From positions 1-5,306 of the forward strand of contig NZ_JAHDJT010000099.1 in the NCBI RefSeq assembly GCF_023661085.1: DNA of 5,306 bases, in the 5' to 3' direction. Position numbers and translations under genes: made by a program. Below, one piece after another: positions 5,090 through 5,306 of this stretch. Origin of the DNA: Wolbachia pipientis. GTDB taxonomy: Bacteria > Pseudomonadota > Alphaproteobacteria > Rickettsiales > Anaplasmataceae. Below the pieces are notes generated by a model, which did no database searches, was not told the origin of the DNA, and was given only the letters and a program-made list of their open reading frames with translations. Positions within the stretch are counted from its first letter, which is position 1; the number at the start of each line of letters is the position of its first letter.

Positions 5090-5123
5090 TGTCATCCCAG
5101 CACTTGATACTGGGATCTGGGAT
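5090..5123 (+). repeat. Second palindromic repeat, TGTCATCCCAG type, opposite orientation
   Basis: ATCCCAG (5094-5100) and CTGGGAT (5110-5116) are inverted copies around a 9-base loop, preceded by TGTC. CTGGGAT is then repeated directly (5117-5123). It is a sister of the palindrome at 5028-5056 and points the other way, so the two face away from each other. Confidence 0.65.
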
Positions 5124-5138
5124 ACTACTTTGGTAATA

Positions 5139-5306
5139 AATATTTAAGAAATTTATCAAACGAGAAAAAGGCAAAAGAAACCCTGGTCATTATTTATTTT
5201 CAGTATTGGCGTTTTTATGCCTTAAACGCTGCAACTTAGCTGCTTTTGAAGGCAACTAGTCTAAGCTATAATATTTAAGAAATTTACCAAACAGGAGAAA
5301 AAGACA
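5139..5306. repeat. Imperfect direct repeat at 131-base offset, possible start of a tandem array
   Basis: AATATTTAAGAAATTTATCA at 5139-5158 recurs as AATATTTAAGAAATTTACCA at 5270-5289. The similarity continues (AACGAGAAAAAGGCA against AACAGGAGAAAAAGACA) to the window edge, so a second unit seems to begin at 5270. The sequence between holds a small hairpin, GCGTTT/AAACGC (5209-5229), and a short direct repeat, GCAACTTAG (5231) against GCAACTAG (5253). Confidence 0.6.

Larger units (their letters stand above)
4824..5306. other. Intergenic region with decayed repeats, no credible gene
   Basis: About 480 bases follow the start of the 114-residue gene without a convincing coding region; open frames here run across palindromic repeats. 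The first 50 bases carry the ribosome binding site and leader of the minus-strand gene, with no strong promoter boxes. The core TGTCAT occurs on the plus strand at 4912, 4936, 4956, 5067 and 5090, and once inverted at 5051-5056. A 16-base direct repeat, CCTTTTTCTTGTCATC, stands at 4927-4942 and 5081-5096. The pattern suggests successive insertion and decay of short repeat elements. Confidence 0.7.

Noticed and set aside
4873..5174. Open frames on both strands in the region after 4824
   Set aside because: Both cross the palindromic repeats, lack ribosome binding sites, and have no coherent protein character.
4824..5306. CRISPR array
   Set aside because: The repeated cores are irregularly spaced, on both strands and partly hairpin-forming, and no cas gene is present.

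Overview
The window looks like chromosomal DNA of Wolbachia (Rickettsiales, Alphaproteobacteria). Four things suggest this: low GC content; Rickettsiales-type HflK/HflC proteins; a protein matching the Wolbachia actin-localizing effector WalE1, with synuclein-like repeats; and dispersed palindromes of the TGTCATTCCAGCG...CGCTGGAATC kind that are common between Wolbachia genes. The assignment comes from recognition, not from a database search.

Layout. (a) 1-1836, minus strand: the start of hflC (cut by the window edge), hflK two bases upstream of it, and further upstream a 69-residue single-pass membrane protein preceded by a 13-codon ORF that overlaps it. (b) 1837-1948: a divergent intergenic region with a plausible minus-strand promoter and an AT-rich lead-in to the plus-strand gene. 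(c) 1961-3391, plus strand: walE1, followed by a strong palindrome that probably ends transcription. (d) 3455-4520, plus strand: a recognisable promoter, then cutA, tRNA-Gln(UUG) and a two-segment membrane protein of unknown function. cutA overlaps the tRNA by 10 bases, and the membrane gene starts 18 bases after the tRNA CCA. (e) 4479-4823, minus strand: a small conserved protein without known function, tail-to-tail with the membrane protein and overlapping it by 42 bases. (f) 4824-5306: no credible gene. It holds decayed Wolbachia palindromic repeats, six TGTCAT cores (five plus, one minus), and the start of what may be a tandem repeat with a 131-base offset.

How the genes relate. HflK and HflC form the inner-membrane SPFH complex that controls the FtsH protease. 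The small membrane protein shares their strand and may be co-transcribed, but no function can be assigned. WalE1 is the host-directed gene: an N-terminal coiled coil and hydrophobic stretch, five 11-residue repeats with glycine at exact spacing, and a long Ser/Thr/Pro-rich tail rich in eukaryotic kinase-like motifs. The most notable observations are the WalE1 repeat architecture, the cutA-tRNA overlap (tRNA 5' processing would remove the cutA stop codon), and the small overlapping ORF upstream of hflK.
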